A stretch of 50,789 nt of DNA from Caldifarciminota bacterium (GTDB taxonomy: Bacteria > Hydrothermota > Hydrothermia > UBA1063 > CAJXJZ01): NCBI GenBank assembly GCA_027038175.1, contig JALVYB010000034.1, forward strand, positions 1 through 50,789, in the 5' to 3' direction. Positions 17,164 to 25,798 of the stretch are shown piece by piece. The translations under genes were made by a program, and so were the position numbers. A model generated the notes under the pieces. It saw only the letters and a program-made list of their open reading frames with translations, had not been told where the DNA came from and did no database searches. Numbering within the stretch: position 1 is the stretch's first letter; every line of letters starts with the position of its first letter.

Positions 17164-18712
17164 TAACTGCTTTTTTAGAAGTGGGGGCAAGGAGGATACC
17201 TGATTTTCTAAAATAACGGCTGGATGCAGGTATCCTTCTCCCTGTTATGTCATAGTATGGAACATTCCTGCTCTGACGAGGGGGCAAATTCTTCATTATA
17301 CTCGCTGTGATTCTGGGTGTATATCCCATGTTTTTATTTGCATCTGTTTTTAAAGCAGCATAAGTATAGATTCTTAAAGATGTCCCCGGGTTAATGGAAG
17401 GAGTTGCATAAACTATTCTTCCGCCTCCCTCAGTAGAGAATCCTGCAACGAGAATATAAAGTGAGTCCTGTAATTTGGTTTTATTAAAAGTAAATTCCAG
17501 AAACCCTCTTGATGAAGCAAAGTGTACAAATGGTGGCGTGGCAATAATTTGAAAAGAATCCCTGAGTTCCACTTCCAGAGTTGAATTCTGTATTTTGAAA
17601 TAGAAATCAAACTTTCCAAGATACCCATCTCTTGACCATGGGGTAGAAACCTCTCCCTGAGGATGACTGGACAGGAGAATATATGTGCGTGTTACATCGG
17701 GATTATACCTGACACCACAGTAAAAAACTGTGTCATTGCTGCCTGTGTATATATAAATAGAACCATTATTCAATTCAAGATGTGCCACAGTATCGAGAAT
17801 ACCATCCATAACAAAATTTACAGGAACATTACCCTCATCGTCTCTTCTTTCAAGCCAGTAAATGGTATTAAGTAAAAGTTCAGGATGCGTTGTACCATCT
17901 TCATGCCATCCATCATAGAGTCTATCATGGGGGTCACCTGTGCCATCATCGATTGGAGAGGAGTCGCCTATGGCTGCAACCCGCCCTCTGCCGTATGTAC
18001 TTATAGCAAACATGGCACCGCTATTACCACTATAACCGGATTTGAAGATAAGTCCTTTCACTGTCCGATTTTTTGAAGGGTAAAGTGTCATCCCATCTCC
18101 TGCATGAAATGAAAGGGCAGTCACTTCACCATTGGGACCGTCTATAATAATATGAGTTCTATCGGGTATATTGCGAGAAACCTCTGAAAAACTATTGGGT
18201 CTATCTCCTGTAATATTAAAATGTATACCAAAAAGGTCCTCTGAACCGAGGTCATTAAATACCCTTGGAGAATCCCAGCCAGACCTGTTTCTGTCAGACA
18301 TATTGTGGTCCGATATCATTAAAAGACCACCGCCCTGAGCAACGAATCTTTTAATTGCATCTTTTTCCGCATCACTGAATGGATTCTGAGGCTCTGGAAT
18401 GACAAATACGTCAAAATGTGAAAGGTCCATTGGATTGGATGGGTCATTGTAAGTTATAGGAGCATTGTGTAACGTATAGACGGTATCATGTAACCTGGTA
18501 TATATATCAAATGCAAAGGCGGAAAATGCCCCATCCCAGTCAGTCTCTCTTGATGGGTTTTGAGGAAGGGGCGATGGGAAATCTCTATCTATCACCCAAT
18601 CAGCATTACCGGCTGTTTCATCCTTTGTGTAATCAAAGAGAATTTTGTAGGCGTATATGACACTAAAGTCTAAAAAAAGAAGAATAAGAGCAAGTACTAT
18701 AATCTTCTTCAT
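17150..18712 (-). CDS. Secreted protein with amidotransferase-like domain and type IX-like C-terminal tail
   Basis: A 520-residue exported protein. MKKIIVLALILLFLDFSVIYAY is a signal peptide. Residues about 20-300 resemble the class I glutamine-amidotransferase-like fold seen in DUF4350/GldG-like proteins (FDVFVIPEPQNPFSDAEKDA, FVAQGGGLLMISDHN, GRGRVAAIGDSSP, LLLNTIYWL). A beta-rich middle follows. The last 35 or so residues (VPYYDITGRRIP ... GILLAP ... KAVIILR) look like a type IX secretion sorting domain. I start at the ATG at 18712: a TTG three codons upstream lies before the expected transcription start. The nucleophilic Cys of true amidotransferases is not apparent, so it is probably a binding domain. 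Confidence 0.65.
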   Translation of the reverse strand: MKKIIVLALILLFLDFSVIYAYKILFDYTKDETAGNADWVIDRDFPSPLPQNPSRETDWDGAFSAFAFDIYTRLHDTVYTLHNAPITYNDPSNPMDLSHFDVFVIPEPQNPFSDAEKDAIKRFVAQGGGLLMISDHNMSDRNRSGWDSPRVFNDLGSEDLFGIHFNITGDRPNSFSEVSRNIPDRTHIIIDGPNGEVTALSFHAGDGMTLYPSKNRTVKGLIFKSGYSGNSGAMFAISTYGRGRVAAIGDSSPIDDGTGDPHDRLYDGWHEDGTTHPELLLNTIYWLERRDDEGNVPVNFVMDGILDTVAHLELNNGSIYIYTGSNDTVFYCGVRYNPDVTRTYILLSSHPQGEVSTPWSRDGYLGKFDFYFKIQNSTLEVELRDSFQIIATPPFVHFASSRGFLEFTFNKTKLQDSLYILVAGFSTEGGGRIVYATPSINPGTSLRIYTYAALKTDANKNMGYTPRITASIMKNLPPRQSRNVPYYDITGRRIPASSRYFRKSGILLAPTSKKAVIILR

Positions 18713-18721
18713 TCCGAACAA

Positions 18722-18750
18722 AGTATAATGTTCTGTGTCTGTCTGTGCAA
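18722..18750 (-). promoter_or_regulatory. Sigma70 promoter, probably giving a leaderless mRNA
   Basis: Minus strand: TTGCAC (18750-18745), a 17-bp spacer and TATACT (18727-18722). Nine bases separate the -10 box from the ATG at 18712. The leader would be 2-4 bases, which also rules out the upstream TTG start. Confidence 0.65.
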
Positions 18751-18758
18751 GCGTTGTT

Positions 18759-18787
18759 TTGATTGACCCCTTTAGTTATGGTATAAT
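18759..18787 (+). promoter_or_regulatory. Sigma70 promoter of sucD
   Basis: TTGATT at 18759-18764, a 17-bp spacer and TATAAT at 18782-18787. The leader is about 14 bases and contains AAAGGAG. This promoter is back-to-back with the divergent one, with only 8 bp between the two -35 boxes. Confidence 0.75.
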
Positions 18788-18807
18788 TTAAAAAAAGGAG
18801 TACGCAA

Positions 18808-19677
18808 ATGGCGATACTTGTAAACAAAGACACAAAAGTTGTGGTACAGGGTATAACGGGTAGAGATGGTTCTTTTCACGCAAAACTTATGAAAGAATAT
18901 GGGACGAATGTGGTAGCAGGAGTTACCCCTGGAAAAGGCGGTATGGAGGTTGAAGGCATACCTGTTTTCAATACCATGAAAGAGGCTGTAAAAGAGACGG
19001 GAGCAAATACTTCCATTATATTTGTGCCAGCGCCGTTTGCAGCCGATGCTATAATGGAAGCAGCAGATAGCGGTGTAAAACTCATTGTTGCCATTACAGA
19101 GGGGATCCCTGTACATGACATGGTTATTGCAAAAAAATACGTCACAGAAAGGAATGTAAGACTGATTGGCCCAAACTGTCCGGGTCTTATAACACCCGGT
19201 GAGGCAAAAGTGGGCATTTTGCCCGGTCACATTTTCAAAAGGGGAAAGGTAGGGGTTATATCCCGTAGTGGGACCCTTACTTATGAAATCGTCAGCCATT
19301 TGACTGCTTACGACCTTGGACAATCAACTGCTATTGGAATAGGTGGAGACCCTATTATAGGTTCAAGATTTGTAGACCTTCTAAAACTCTTTAAAGACGA
19401 TGATGAAACAGAGGCTGTTGTTCTTATTGGTGAAATCGGGGGAACAGATGAGCAGGATGCTGCGAAATACATAAAAGAAGAACTTGGAAAACCGGCGGTG
19501 GCTTTCATAGCAGGAAGGACTGCTCCAAAGGAAAAGAGAATGGGTCATGCAGGGGCAATTATTCAGGGAAGCGAAGGTACTGCTGAGGAGAAAATAAAAG
19601 CCTTCGTAGAAGCCGGTGTAAAAGTGGCCGCAGAACCTGAAGAGGTTGCAAAAATCCTGAAAGATATTCTGGGATGA
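18808..19677 (+). CDS. sucD: Succinyl-CoA synthetase alpha subunit
   Basis: The 289-residue alpha subunit of succinate-CoA ligase, which makes ATP or GTP from succinyl-CoA in the TCA cycle. The CoA-binding Rossmann region ([12 protein letters not shown]), [15 protein letters not shown] and GIGGDPIIG are all present. The phospho-histidine is His247 in MGHAGAI. Length is standard. The beta subunit gene sucC, normally directly upstream, is absent here; a divergent unrelated gene takes that place. A strong terminator lies 22 bases after the stop. Confidence 0.97.
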   Translation: MAILVNKDTKVVVQGITGRDGSFHAKLMKEYGTNVVAGVTPGKGGMEVEGIPVFNTMKEAVKETGANTSIIFVPAPFAADAIMEAADSGVKLIVAITEGIPVHDMVIAKKYVTERNVRLIGPNCPGLITPGEAKVGILPGHIFKRGKVGVISRSGTLTYEIVSHLTAYDLGQSTAIGIGGDPIIGSRFVDLLKLFKDDDETEAVVLIGEIGGTDEQDAAKYIKEELGKPAVAFIAGRTAPKEKRMGHAGAIIQGSEGTAEEKIKAFVEAGVKVAAEPEEVAKILKDILG

Positions 19678-20105
19678 TTGCGCTATTTTTCGCACTTACG
19701 TCCCTGTGCCCTAAAATGGGCACAGGGACTTTTTATTTTGCAGAGAAAATTGTTCAAGAGGAAACAAAAGACAGTTTCTTTGGGGCACTTCGGGTTGAAG
19801 ATAGCATAATAAATATACAGGTTTCGTATCCGGACACTCAGAGATACACAATAAGAGGTGACAGTATTTATATGTTTGAGGGACAGGATACAATAGTGGT
19901 TTATAGAAAAGGTTTACTTTCATTAATTCTGAACCAGGGCAGAGATGACAAATTTAGACACATACCTTTTGCGGGTGGCTGTATTGTTTTACCCAGTGAT
20001 ACTTTGCTCCCTGACAGTATTTATGTCTATGGAAAGAGAACGATAGATTCACTGAAAGCAGAAAAAGATAACTTTAAAGTATTTATCAAATTCTGGAGAA
20101 AGTAG
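19674..20105 (+). CDS. Small exported LolA-like protein; 5' end overlaps a terminator
   Basis: A 143-residue protein. After a short hydrophobic start ([13 protein letters not shown]) the body resembles the LolA/LolB lipoprotein-carrier fold: [18 protein letters not shown], then a run of beta strands with [20 protein letters not shown]. It is shorter than LolA (about 180-200 residues) because the first helix is missing. The ATG overlaps the sucD stop in an ATGA. Codons 9-20 lie in a perfect terminator hairpin, which is odd: either expression is low and coupled to sucD, or the 5' end has been remodelled. No later start codon fits until residue 65. Probably acts in the periplasm. Confidence 0.5.
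   Translation: MIALFFALTSLCPKMGTGTFYFAEKIVQEETKDSFFGALRVEDSIINIQVSYPDTQRYTIRGDSIYMFEGQDTIVVYRKGLLSLILNQGRDDKFRHIPFAGGCIVLPSDTLLPDSIYVYGKRTIDSLKAEKDNFKVFIKFWRK
19700..19738 (+). terminator. Rho-independent terminator after sucD, inside the next reading frame
   Basis: A perfect 12-bp stem, GTCCCTGTGCCC (19700-19711) with GGGCACAGGGAC (19718-19729), has a six-base loop TAAAAT and is followed by TTTTTATTTT. It is one of the best terminators in the window, yet lies within the first 22 codons of the downstream frame. Confidence 0.85.
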
Positions 20106-20106
20106 A

Positions 20107-21675
20107 ATGAAAAAATTTATTTTCTTCATTGGTTTGCTTTTTGGTTTAACATCATGTGGTAAACTCAGCAAGATGTTTGAAAAGGAACGCCCTGTTAAAG
20201 ACGTCTATAACTACATTAATGCTGAACTTCTCAAAGCGATGAGGTTAAAAGCATCCGGGAAAATAGACCTCTTAAGAAAGGAAGACTCCATTCTTGGAGA
20301 CATCGGCATATCAAGAAAGGGCGTGGCACTCAATATGAACTGGGTACTTGATACCTTTGATGTCACAGGAGACAAAAAACCTGAATTGCTTCTTTACATA
20401 CCAACTGATAAAGAACATCACAGCGGTATCGTTGCTGTGTATAACAGGTCGCTAAAAGTGCTATACAAAGACATAGGTTATATAAGAGCGAAATTTGTTG
20501 AGCCAAAATATTCAAGCACAGGCTTTATCTACTACATAAAAACGGTTAATGCTCTTTCTACCCATAATTTCGTGGGACCTTATCTTGGTGAATGCAAACT
20601 CATTTTAAGCATCCAGGAAGCAATAAGACCTCTGCCATTTAATTTCGATGCGGAGATATACTCAGAACGACACATGCGATTCGATTTCTACTTCGGCGGG
20701 CAGGTTTTCAGTGAGTTTATGATACAGCAGGATGGTGAGTTTTATCCCCTCACAGATAACCTTCTGTACGTTGTATCCCAGTTACCCAATTATAGAAAGA
20801 CCTTTGTTTTTCTTGATAGGCTGGTATCCCACTCTTTTCTGGGAATTATCACACCTTTTGTTGTACTCTCGCCTGACAGCGAAAAGTTCGTTTACACCAA
20901 AGAGGACAGTATAAAGGTCTTGTATGTGAGAGAACTTAAAGGCAAAGGATTGTTTGAGAAAAAGGGAAAGGTTGTATACTATAACTGGCGTCCCAATTCG
21001 GCAGGTCTTCTTCTCAAGACAAATGATGGTTTTCTCTCCCATTATTACCTGGTTTTCTTTGAAGGATTACCCTCTTTTGAAATTGACATGAACGCCGTTT
21101 TTTACAAGGCTGGAACCGTTGCAGGCTCTCCTATCAAGTACACACTTCACCCGGAGATTGATAAATGGATAAAAGAGGTTTACTGGGATGACCTGTCCAA
21201 AGTGGCCTTTGTTATTGATTACAAAGTTGGATATCCCGGGAAAATATCTGCACGCTATAAGTTAAAGGTTGATGTTGATGCAGCAAGTGGAGTCCCTCTT
21301 GATGCTGTGCCACTTTCTGTTCAAAAGGCAGTTGTGCCCCTCTTTAAACTCACGGATGTAAAATGGATAGATGAAACCCAGAGTATCGTGGAATACAGAT
21401 TCACACCACAAGGAGTATTTTACTGGAGAAGTCTTAATTCCCCAACAAAGGGGGTTGGAAAATATGAGATTAAAGGGAAAAAGAGCATAGTACTCCATTA
21501 CAGATACGATATCATGGAAAAACAGGGTGCCGACGGAGTTGTGAGAGAAGATACATTTAATATTGCAAGAATGGAGACCTTAAAGGTAGTAAGTGCACCT
21601 GATGGTTCCATTTATCTTGTTACAGAGGATGGAGTTAAACTCTATCCAGAGATTAAAAATACCGAGGAGGAATAA
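20107..21675 (+). CDS. Lipoprotein of unknown function
   Basis: A 522-residue lipoprotein: MKKFIFFIGLLFGLTSCGK carries a lipobox with Cys17. The mature part is beta-rich with regular strand lengths, and FDVTGDKKPELLLYIP recalls the FG-GAP/VCBS type of propeller repeat. I do not recognise the family. It starts two bases after the LolA-like gene and is followed 12 bases later by the membrane module, so it probably works with those genes at the cell envelope. There is no obvious catalytic motif. Confidence 0.65.
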   Translation: MKKFIFFIGLLFGLTSCGKLSKMFEKERPVKDVYNYINAELLKAMRLKASGKIDLLRKEDSILGDIGISRKGVALNMNWVLDTFDVTGDKKPELLLYIPTDKEHHSGIVAVYNRSLKVLYKDIGYIRAKFVEPKYSSTGFIYYIKTVNALSTHNFVGPYLGECKLILSIQEAIRPLPFNFDAEIYSERHMRFDFYFGGQVFSEFMIQQDGEFYPLTDNLLYVVSQLPNYRKTFVFLDRLVSHSFLGIITPFVVLSPDSEKFVYTKEDSIKVLYVRELKGKGLFEKKGKVVYYNWRPNSAGLLLKTNDGFLSHYYLVFFEGLPSFEIDMNAVFYKAGTVAGSPIKYTLHPEIDKWIKEVYWDDLSKVAFVIDYKVGYPGKISARYKLKVDVDAASGVPLDAVPLSVQKAVVPLFKLTDVKWIDETQSIVEYRFTPQGVFYWRSLNSPTKGVGKYEIKGKKSIVLHYRYDIMEKQGADGVVREDTFNIARMETLKVVSAPDGSIYLVTEDGVKLYPEIKNTEEE

Positions 21676-21686
21676 AGGAGGTATTT

Positions 21687-22754
21687 ATGGTCTTAAACCT
21701 GCTCGTGTTTATACTTGCTGCCTCCGGAGTAATTCAGGTTAAAGATATTCCAAATGATGATGGCAGCAGGTTAAAAATAGAATACAGGTTACCCGAGTCC
21801 GTTTTTGATTCAGCATTCCTGTATCGGATTCAGGGTAACAAGAAAATTCTTATACACAAAGTGGCAAATAGCAGTGGAGTGGTAATAGATGAGGGGCTAA
21901 ATTACAAAAAAACTTACAAATATACTCTCGTTGTATACAGCGACACCCTGAAAAAGACGTACGAATCTCTCATGGTGAAACCCAAGGCAAGCTGGTTTGA
22001 TACATCTCAGTTTCCCCTATTTATAGTTGTTCTGCTGTATACAGGCCTGTTGCTCTTCTATATCCAGCACGCAAGGAGTGGCAAATCTCTTTATCTTCGT
22101 CCTATTGCTGGTCTTCAGGCAGTTGACGAAGCAGTGGGTAGAGCAACTGAAATGGGAAGACCTATACTGTATGTGCCTGGTCTTTCGAGTATATCCGACG
22201 TGGCAACCATTGCCGCCTTGAACATCCTTTCACACGTTACAAAAAAGGCTGGAGAATATGAGACAAAAATACTCGTACCTGTTCGTGACCCGGTCGTTTA
22301 CACAATTGCCCGTGAAATCGTTAAAGAGTCCTATTACTCAATAGGAAGACCTGACCTCTACAATGAGAACGACGTATTCTTTGCCACAGATAGCCAGTTC
22401 GGTTATGCGGCACACGTATCAGGGACGATGGTGAGAGAGAAAACAGCCACCAACTTTTTCATGGGAATGTTCTGGGCAGAATCGCTGATTTTATCTGAAA
22501 CAGGCGCCTCAACTGGAGCAATCCAGATAGCGGGTACAGATGCAGTAACCCAGTTACCATTTTTTATTGTCACCTGTGACTATACACTTATGGGAGAGGA
22601 ACTATACGCAGCAAGTGCCTATCTATCCAAAGAACCACTCCTTACAGCCACTCTTAAAGGACAGGATGCTATGAAGGTTATAATACTTCTGGTAGTAGGG
22701 GCTTTATCCATACTTAATCTATTTGGTGTACACATAACCCTTGGGCTCTTTTAA
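21687..22754 (+). CDS. Membrane protein resembling DUF6754, unknown function
   Basis: A 355-residue protein. A signal-like N-terminus is followed by an Fn3-like beta domain (about 20-100, KIEYRLPESVFDSAFLYRI), one transmembrane helix (about 112-130, LFIVVLLYTGLLLFYI), an alpha/beta domain (145-325) and a C-terminal helix (about 331-353). Highly conserved-looking stretches are EAVGRATEMGRPILYVPG, AQ-like GASTGAIQIAGTDAVTQLPF and CDYTLMGEELYAASAYL. I recall this pattern as DUF6754; the name is from memory. No function is known to me. Shine-Dalgarno AAAGGAGGT supports the start. It is first of four adjacent membrane-protein genes. Confidence 0.65.
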   Translation: MVLNLLVFILAASGVIQVKDIPNDDGSRLKIEYRLPESVFDSAFLYRIQGNKKILIHKVANSSGVVIDEGLNYKKTYKYTLVVYSDTLKKTYESLMVKPKASWFDTSQFPLFIVVLLYTGLLLFYIQHARSGKSLYLRPIAGLQAVDEAVGRATEMGRPILYVPGLSSISDVATIAALNILSHVTKKAGEYETKILVPVRDPVVYTIAREIVKESYYSIGRPDLYNENDVFFATDSQFGYAAHVSGTMVREKTATNFFMGMFWAESLILSETGASTGAIQIAGTDAVTQLPFFIVTCDYTLMGEELYAASAYLSKEPLLTATLKGQDAMKVIILLVVGALSILNLFGVHITLGLF

Positions 22755-22766
22755 AAGGAGGGAAAA

Positions 22767-23381
22767 ATGCTTCAGAAAAAAATACCACTTGCAATAGTTT
22801 TTATATTCGGTGTAATATCAATCCTTCAATATTTTGTACCACATCCTCTTTCACAGGCATATTATGATACCATGCTTAAATGGATGATTGGAGTTGGCTC
22901 AATGGCCATTTTTCTGGCTCTTGTGAGTTTTATACGACACCACCAGGTAAGGCTTAAGAAAAAAGAACACGCACCCTATAGCGCAGTTGCTCTTCTTTCC
23001 TTCCTTTTTATGACCCTTGTAGGGTTTATAGGTGGAATGGGGCCTGGAAGTGTGTTCCAGAAGATGTTTTATTATGTTCAGGCTCCCCTTCAGGCCACGA
23101 TGTTTTCACTTCTCTCTTATTACATGGCTTCTGCATCCTATAGAGCATTCCGTGCAAAGAGTTTCGAGGCTACACTGCTTCTTATCACTGCCTTTATAGT
23201 TATGTTCAGCGTCACCACCTTTGGTAACTATGTCCCCGGAGTTCCCAAGGCTCTTGAATGGATCATGGCTGTTCCCAATATGGCATCAAAAAGGGGTATT
23301 GCTATAGGCGTGTCCCTCGGTAGTATCGCAACGTCTTTGAAGATTATCCTTGGTATAGAAAGAAACTGGCTTGGAGGTTGA
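22767..23381 (+). CDS. Six-helix membrane protein of the DUF6754-linked module
   Basis: A 204-residue integral membrane protein with about six hydrophobic helices (near 6-25, 38-58, 73-94, 105-124, 134-156 and 176-196). Its loops hold conserved-looking GGMGPGSVFQKMFYYVQAP and VTTFGNYVPG. I do not recognise the family. AAAAGGAGGG lies before the ATG. The stop is one base before the ATG of the next gene, so translation is coupled. It has no visible enzymatic motif; a structural or channel-like part of a complex is a guess. Confidence 0.6.
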   Translation: MLQKKIPLAIVFIFGVISILQYFVPHPLSQAYYDTMLKWMIGVGSMAIFLALVSFIRHHQVRLKKKEHAPYSAVALLSFLFMTLVGFIGGMGPGSVFQKMFYYVQAPLQATMFSLLSYYMASASYRAFRAKSFEATLLLITAFIVMFSVTTFGNYVPGVPKALEWIMAVPNMASKRGIAIGVSLGSIATSLKIILGIERNWLGG

Positions 23382-23382
23382 G

Positions 23383-24243
23383 ATGAAAGACTTCTTTATA
23401 AAACTTGCAAGTTTAAACAGGACCGTAATCTATCTCATTATCACCATTGGGGTGCTTCTGCCCCTCGTGGTTCCTCTCAACCTGGGACAGAAAATGTCTC
23501 CCCCAACAGAGCACCTATATACTTTTATTGATACCCTTCCAAAAGGTTCACATATACTTATTTCCGCAGATTATGACCCTTCTACTCTCCCAGAACTTCA
23601 GCCAATGCTTGAAGCGATTATAAAACACGCTATTTTGAGAGGTGTTATCCCTATGGTTATGTCACTATATCCTCAGGGAACTGGACTTGGTATACAGGCG
23701 TGTGAAAAGGCAAAAGAGACACTTGGAGCACGGCCTGATACGGATTACGTAATTTTAGGATACAAACCCGGGTTCTCTGCTGTGATTCTGGGTATTGGAG
23801 AGGATATAAAGAAGATTTTCCCCACCAACTATTCTGGTATACCCCTTGATAGTATCCCGGCAGCGAGAGGGGTAAAAAATTACAACAACATTGCACTTGT
23901 TATTTCCCTCTCCGGTAGCAGTACTCCTCTTGCATGGGTCACTTATGCCTACACCAAGTATAATCAGAAACTCGCAACAGGAGTTACAGCAGTCAGCGCA
24001 GCAGATTTTTATCCCTATCTTCAAACAGGGCAGTTCATTGGGGCACTAATGGGCATGAAAGGAGCGGCTGAATACGAGTATCAGGTCAATAAACTACTTG
24101 AAAAAAGAGGATATGAAAAAGCAAAGAGCGTCTTTGCTGTGAGAGGAATGGAGGCAAACTCCATAGCCCACTTCCTCATAATGTTATTTATTATCATCGG
24201 AAATCTGGGATACTTCCTTACAAAGAAAAGGAGGGAAGCATAA
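23383..24243 (+). CDS. Membrane-anchored alpha/beta protein of the DUF6754-linked module
   Basis: A 286-residue protein with one hydrophobic helix at each end (about 15-35 and 260-278), and an alpha/beta domain between them. The domain has strands such as SHILISADYDP, VIPMVMSLYPQGTG, DYVILGYKPGFSAVILGIG and NIALVISLSGSSTPLAW, like a Rossmann-type fold. Its late segment TGVTAVSAADFYPYLQTGQF parallels IAGTDAVTQLPFFIVTCDY of the DUF6754-like protein, so the two may be distant paralogues. I start at the ATG at 23383, where GGAGGT is well placed; a TTG four codons earlier is less likely. Confidence 0.6.
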   Translation: MKDFFIKLASLNRTVIYLIITIGVLLPLVVPLNLGQKMSPPTEHLYTFIDTLPKGSHILISADYDPSTLPELQPMLEAIIKHAILRGVIPMVMSLYPQGTGLGIQACEKAKETLGARPDTDYVILGYKPGFSAVILGIGEDIKKIFPTNYSGIPLDSIPAARGVKNYNNIALVISLSGSSTPLAWVTYAYTKYNQKLATGVTAVSAADFYPYLQTGQFIGALMGMKGAAEYEYQVNKLLEKRGYEKAKSVFAVRGMEANSIAHFLIMLFIIIGNLGYFLTKKRREA

Positions 24244-24881
24244 TGCATATTTCACATAATCCCTGGGTTTGGGTTGCGGCAATTTTGACACTTGCTATCT
24301 TTTCATTCCTGTATAAGGATAACCCTTTCTTTAAAATGGCCGAGCATATATTTGTAGGCGTTGCCACAGGTTATGGTTTCGTTTATACGTGGAACAATGG
24401 AATCTATCCTAACCTTCTCAAGCCCATTTTTGTTGACCACCAGTGGCTCTTTATTATTCCACTTATACTCGGACTCATGTATCTATCTGTTGTAGTGCCC
24501 AAGTTTGCTTACTTTATCAGGTGGCCCTTTGCATTCCTGCTCGGTGTGGGGTCAGGGTTATCAGTACCTCTTGCATTCCGGGCTTCTCTTGTGGAACAAA
24601 TAAAATATACGATTTTGCCCAATCCCCATGGCATGAGTGCAATACTCTTTATCAACGCCCTATTAATTCTTATAGGAGTCGTTACAGTTGTCCTTTATTT
24701 TTACTTTTCCACACCGCATGAAGGTGTTATGAAACCTCTTACAAAAACAGGTATAGTATTTTTGATGGTGGGGTTTGGTGCATCCTTTGGTTACACCATT
24801 ATGGCAAGATTTTCACTCCTCGTGGGAAGATTTGAGTTCCTGCTCGGCAACTGGCTCGGAATTCTACCCTGGTTGAAATAG
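24243..24881 (+). CDS. Polytopic membrane protein, last gene of the DUF6754-linked module
   Basis: A 212-residue protein with six or seven hydrophobic helices. The N-terminus has NPWVWVAAILTLAIFSFLYK, then KDNPFFKMAEHIFVGVATGY, which seems the most constrained stretch. No family recognised. Its ATG overlaps the previous stop by one base and AAAGGAGGG lies upstream. A strong terminator directly after the stop closes the operon, so the module ends here. Confidence 0.6.
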   Translation: MHISHNPWVWVAAILTLAIFSFLYKDNPFFKMAEHIFVGVATGYGFVYTWNNGIYPNLLKPIFVDHQWLFIIPLILGLMYLSVVVPKFAYFIRWPFAFLLGVGSGLSVPLAFRASLVEQIKYTILPNPHGMSAILFINALLILIGVVTVVLYFYFSTPHEGVMKPLTKTGIVFLMVGFGASFGYTIMARFSLLVGRFEFLLGNWLGILPWLK

Positions 24882-24883
24882 AG

Positions 24884-24914
24884 AAAGCGGGGGTTTATTA
24901 GCCCCCGCTTTTTT
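24884..24914 (+). terminator. Rho-independent terminator closing the membrane module
   Basis: The stem AAAGCGGGGG (24884-24893) pairs with CCCCCGCTTT (24902-24911) around an eight-base loop, and a T run continues to 24914. The reverse strand has only a short T run, so it acts mainly on plus-strand transcripts, though it may also help end the convergent YitT gene. Confidence 0.9.
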
Positions 24915-25761
24915 ATTTAATCCTTTTAAACCCCTTTCCAAATACGTCTTTTACCGTGCTCACAGTTAAAAATGCATTTCCATCCTTCTCCCTTACAAAC
25001 TCCTTCAATCTTACAAGTTCTCTTCTTCTTCTAAGAATAACCCAGAGCATTTTCCTTTTCTCACCTTCATATCCACCCTCTGCGTCAATTATTGTAACAC
25101 CTCTTTGAAGTGTATTCTTAACATAATCTCTTATGTCTTTCCATTTTTCGGATATTATAATGACCTTAAATGATACCTTGATACCCTCAACCACATAATC
25201 TATGGTATTCGTATTTACTAAAACAGCCAGAAGAGAGTACATACCGATTTCCCAGCCGAAGAAAAGGCCCGCAAAAAATGTAACAGTAAAATCAATGAGC
25301 AAAAGCCCCTGACCTATATCAAGACCGATATATTTATTCAATATCATCGCTATAATGTCGGTTCCACCAGTAGATGCATCCTGAAGAAAAATCATTGCAA
25401 GCCCAATTCCAGTGAGGAGATCACCAAATATCACAGCGAGTAAAATATCGTGTGTATAAATTATATTAAACCACCTTGCAAAAAGGTCAACAAACACAGA
25501 AAGGACAACAGTCCCATAGATTGATTTTAAACCAAAGGCAGGGCCCAGAAGAAGAAAGGCAAGTATAAACAGAAAGACGTTAATCACAAGCATCGTCATT
25601 CCTACTGGTACATGTATTGTATAGTGAAGTATTGTGGCAATACCGCTTACGCCCCCTGCAGCTATTTTATTGGGTACGAGGAATATATCAATACCCATTG
25701 CTGCAACAAACGCCCCTAATGTTATGTAAAATAAGTTTTTAAAACTTGCTCTTTGTGTCAT
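24913..25761 (-). CDS. YitT-family membrane protein
   Basis: A 282-residue protein of the YitT family (DUF161 plus DUF2179). Five or six transmembrane helices fill the first 195 residues; the N-terminal VPNKIAAGGVSGIATIL and the DASTGGTDIIAMILNKY stretch are the family hallmarks. The last 80 residues form the cytosolic, ferredoxin-like DUF2179 domain (TLQRGVTIIDAEGGYEGEKR). Its function is not firmly known; transport is suspected. A TAAAAT with a weak -35 sits six bases before the ATG, so its mRNA might also be leaderless. Confidence 0.9.
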   Translation of the reverse strand: MTQRASFKNLFYITLGAFVAAMGIDIFLVPNKIAAGGVSGIATILHYTIHVPVGMTMLVINVFLFILAFLLLGPAFGLKSIYGTVVLSVFVDLFARWFNIIYTHDILLAVIFGDLLTGIGLAMIFLQDASTGGTDIIAMILNKYIGLDIGQGLLLIDFTVTFFAGLFFGWEIGMYSLLAVLVNTNTIDYVVEGIKVSFKVIIISEKWKDIRDYVKNTLQRGVTIIDAEGGYEGEKRKMLWVILRRRRELVRLKEFVREKDGNAFLTVSTVKDVFGKGFKRIK

Positions 25762-25798
25762 ATTAAAATTTTAAGGTCGGAGATGGGGCATATAAAGT

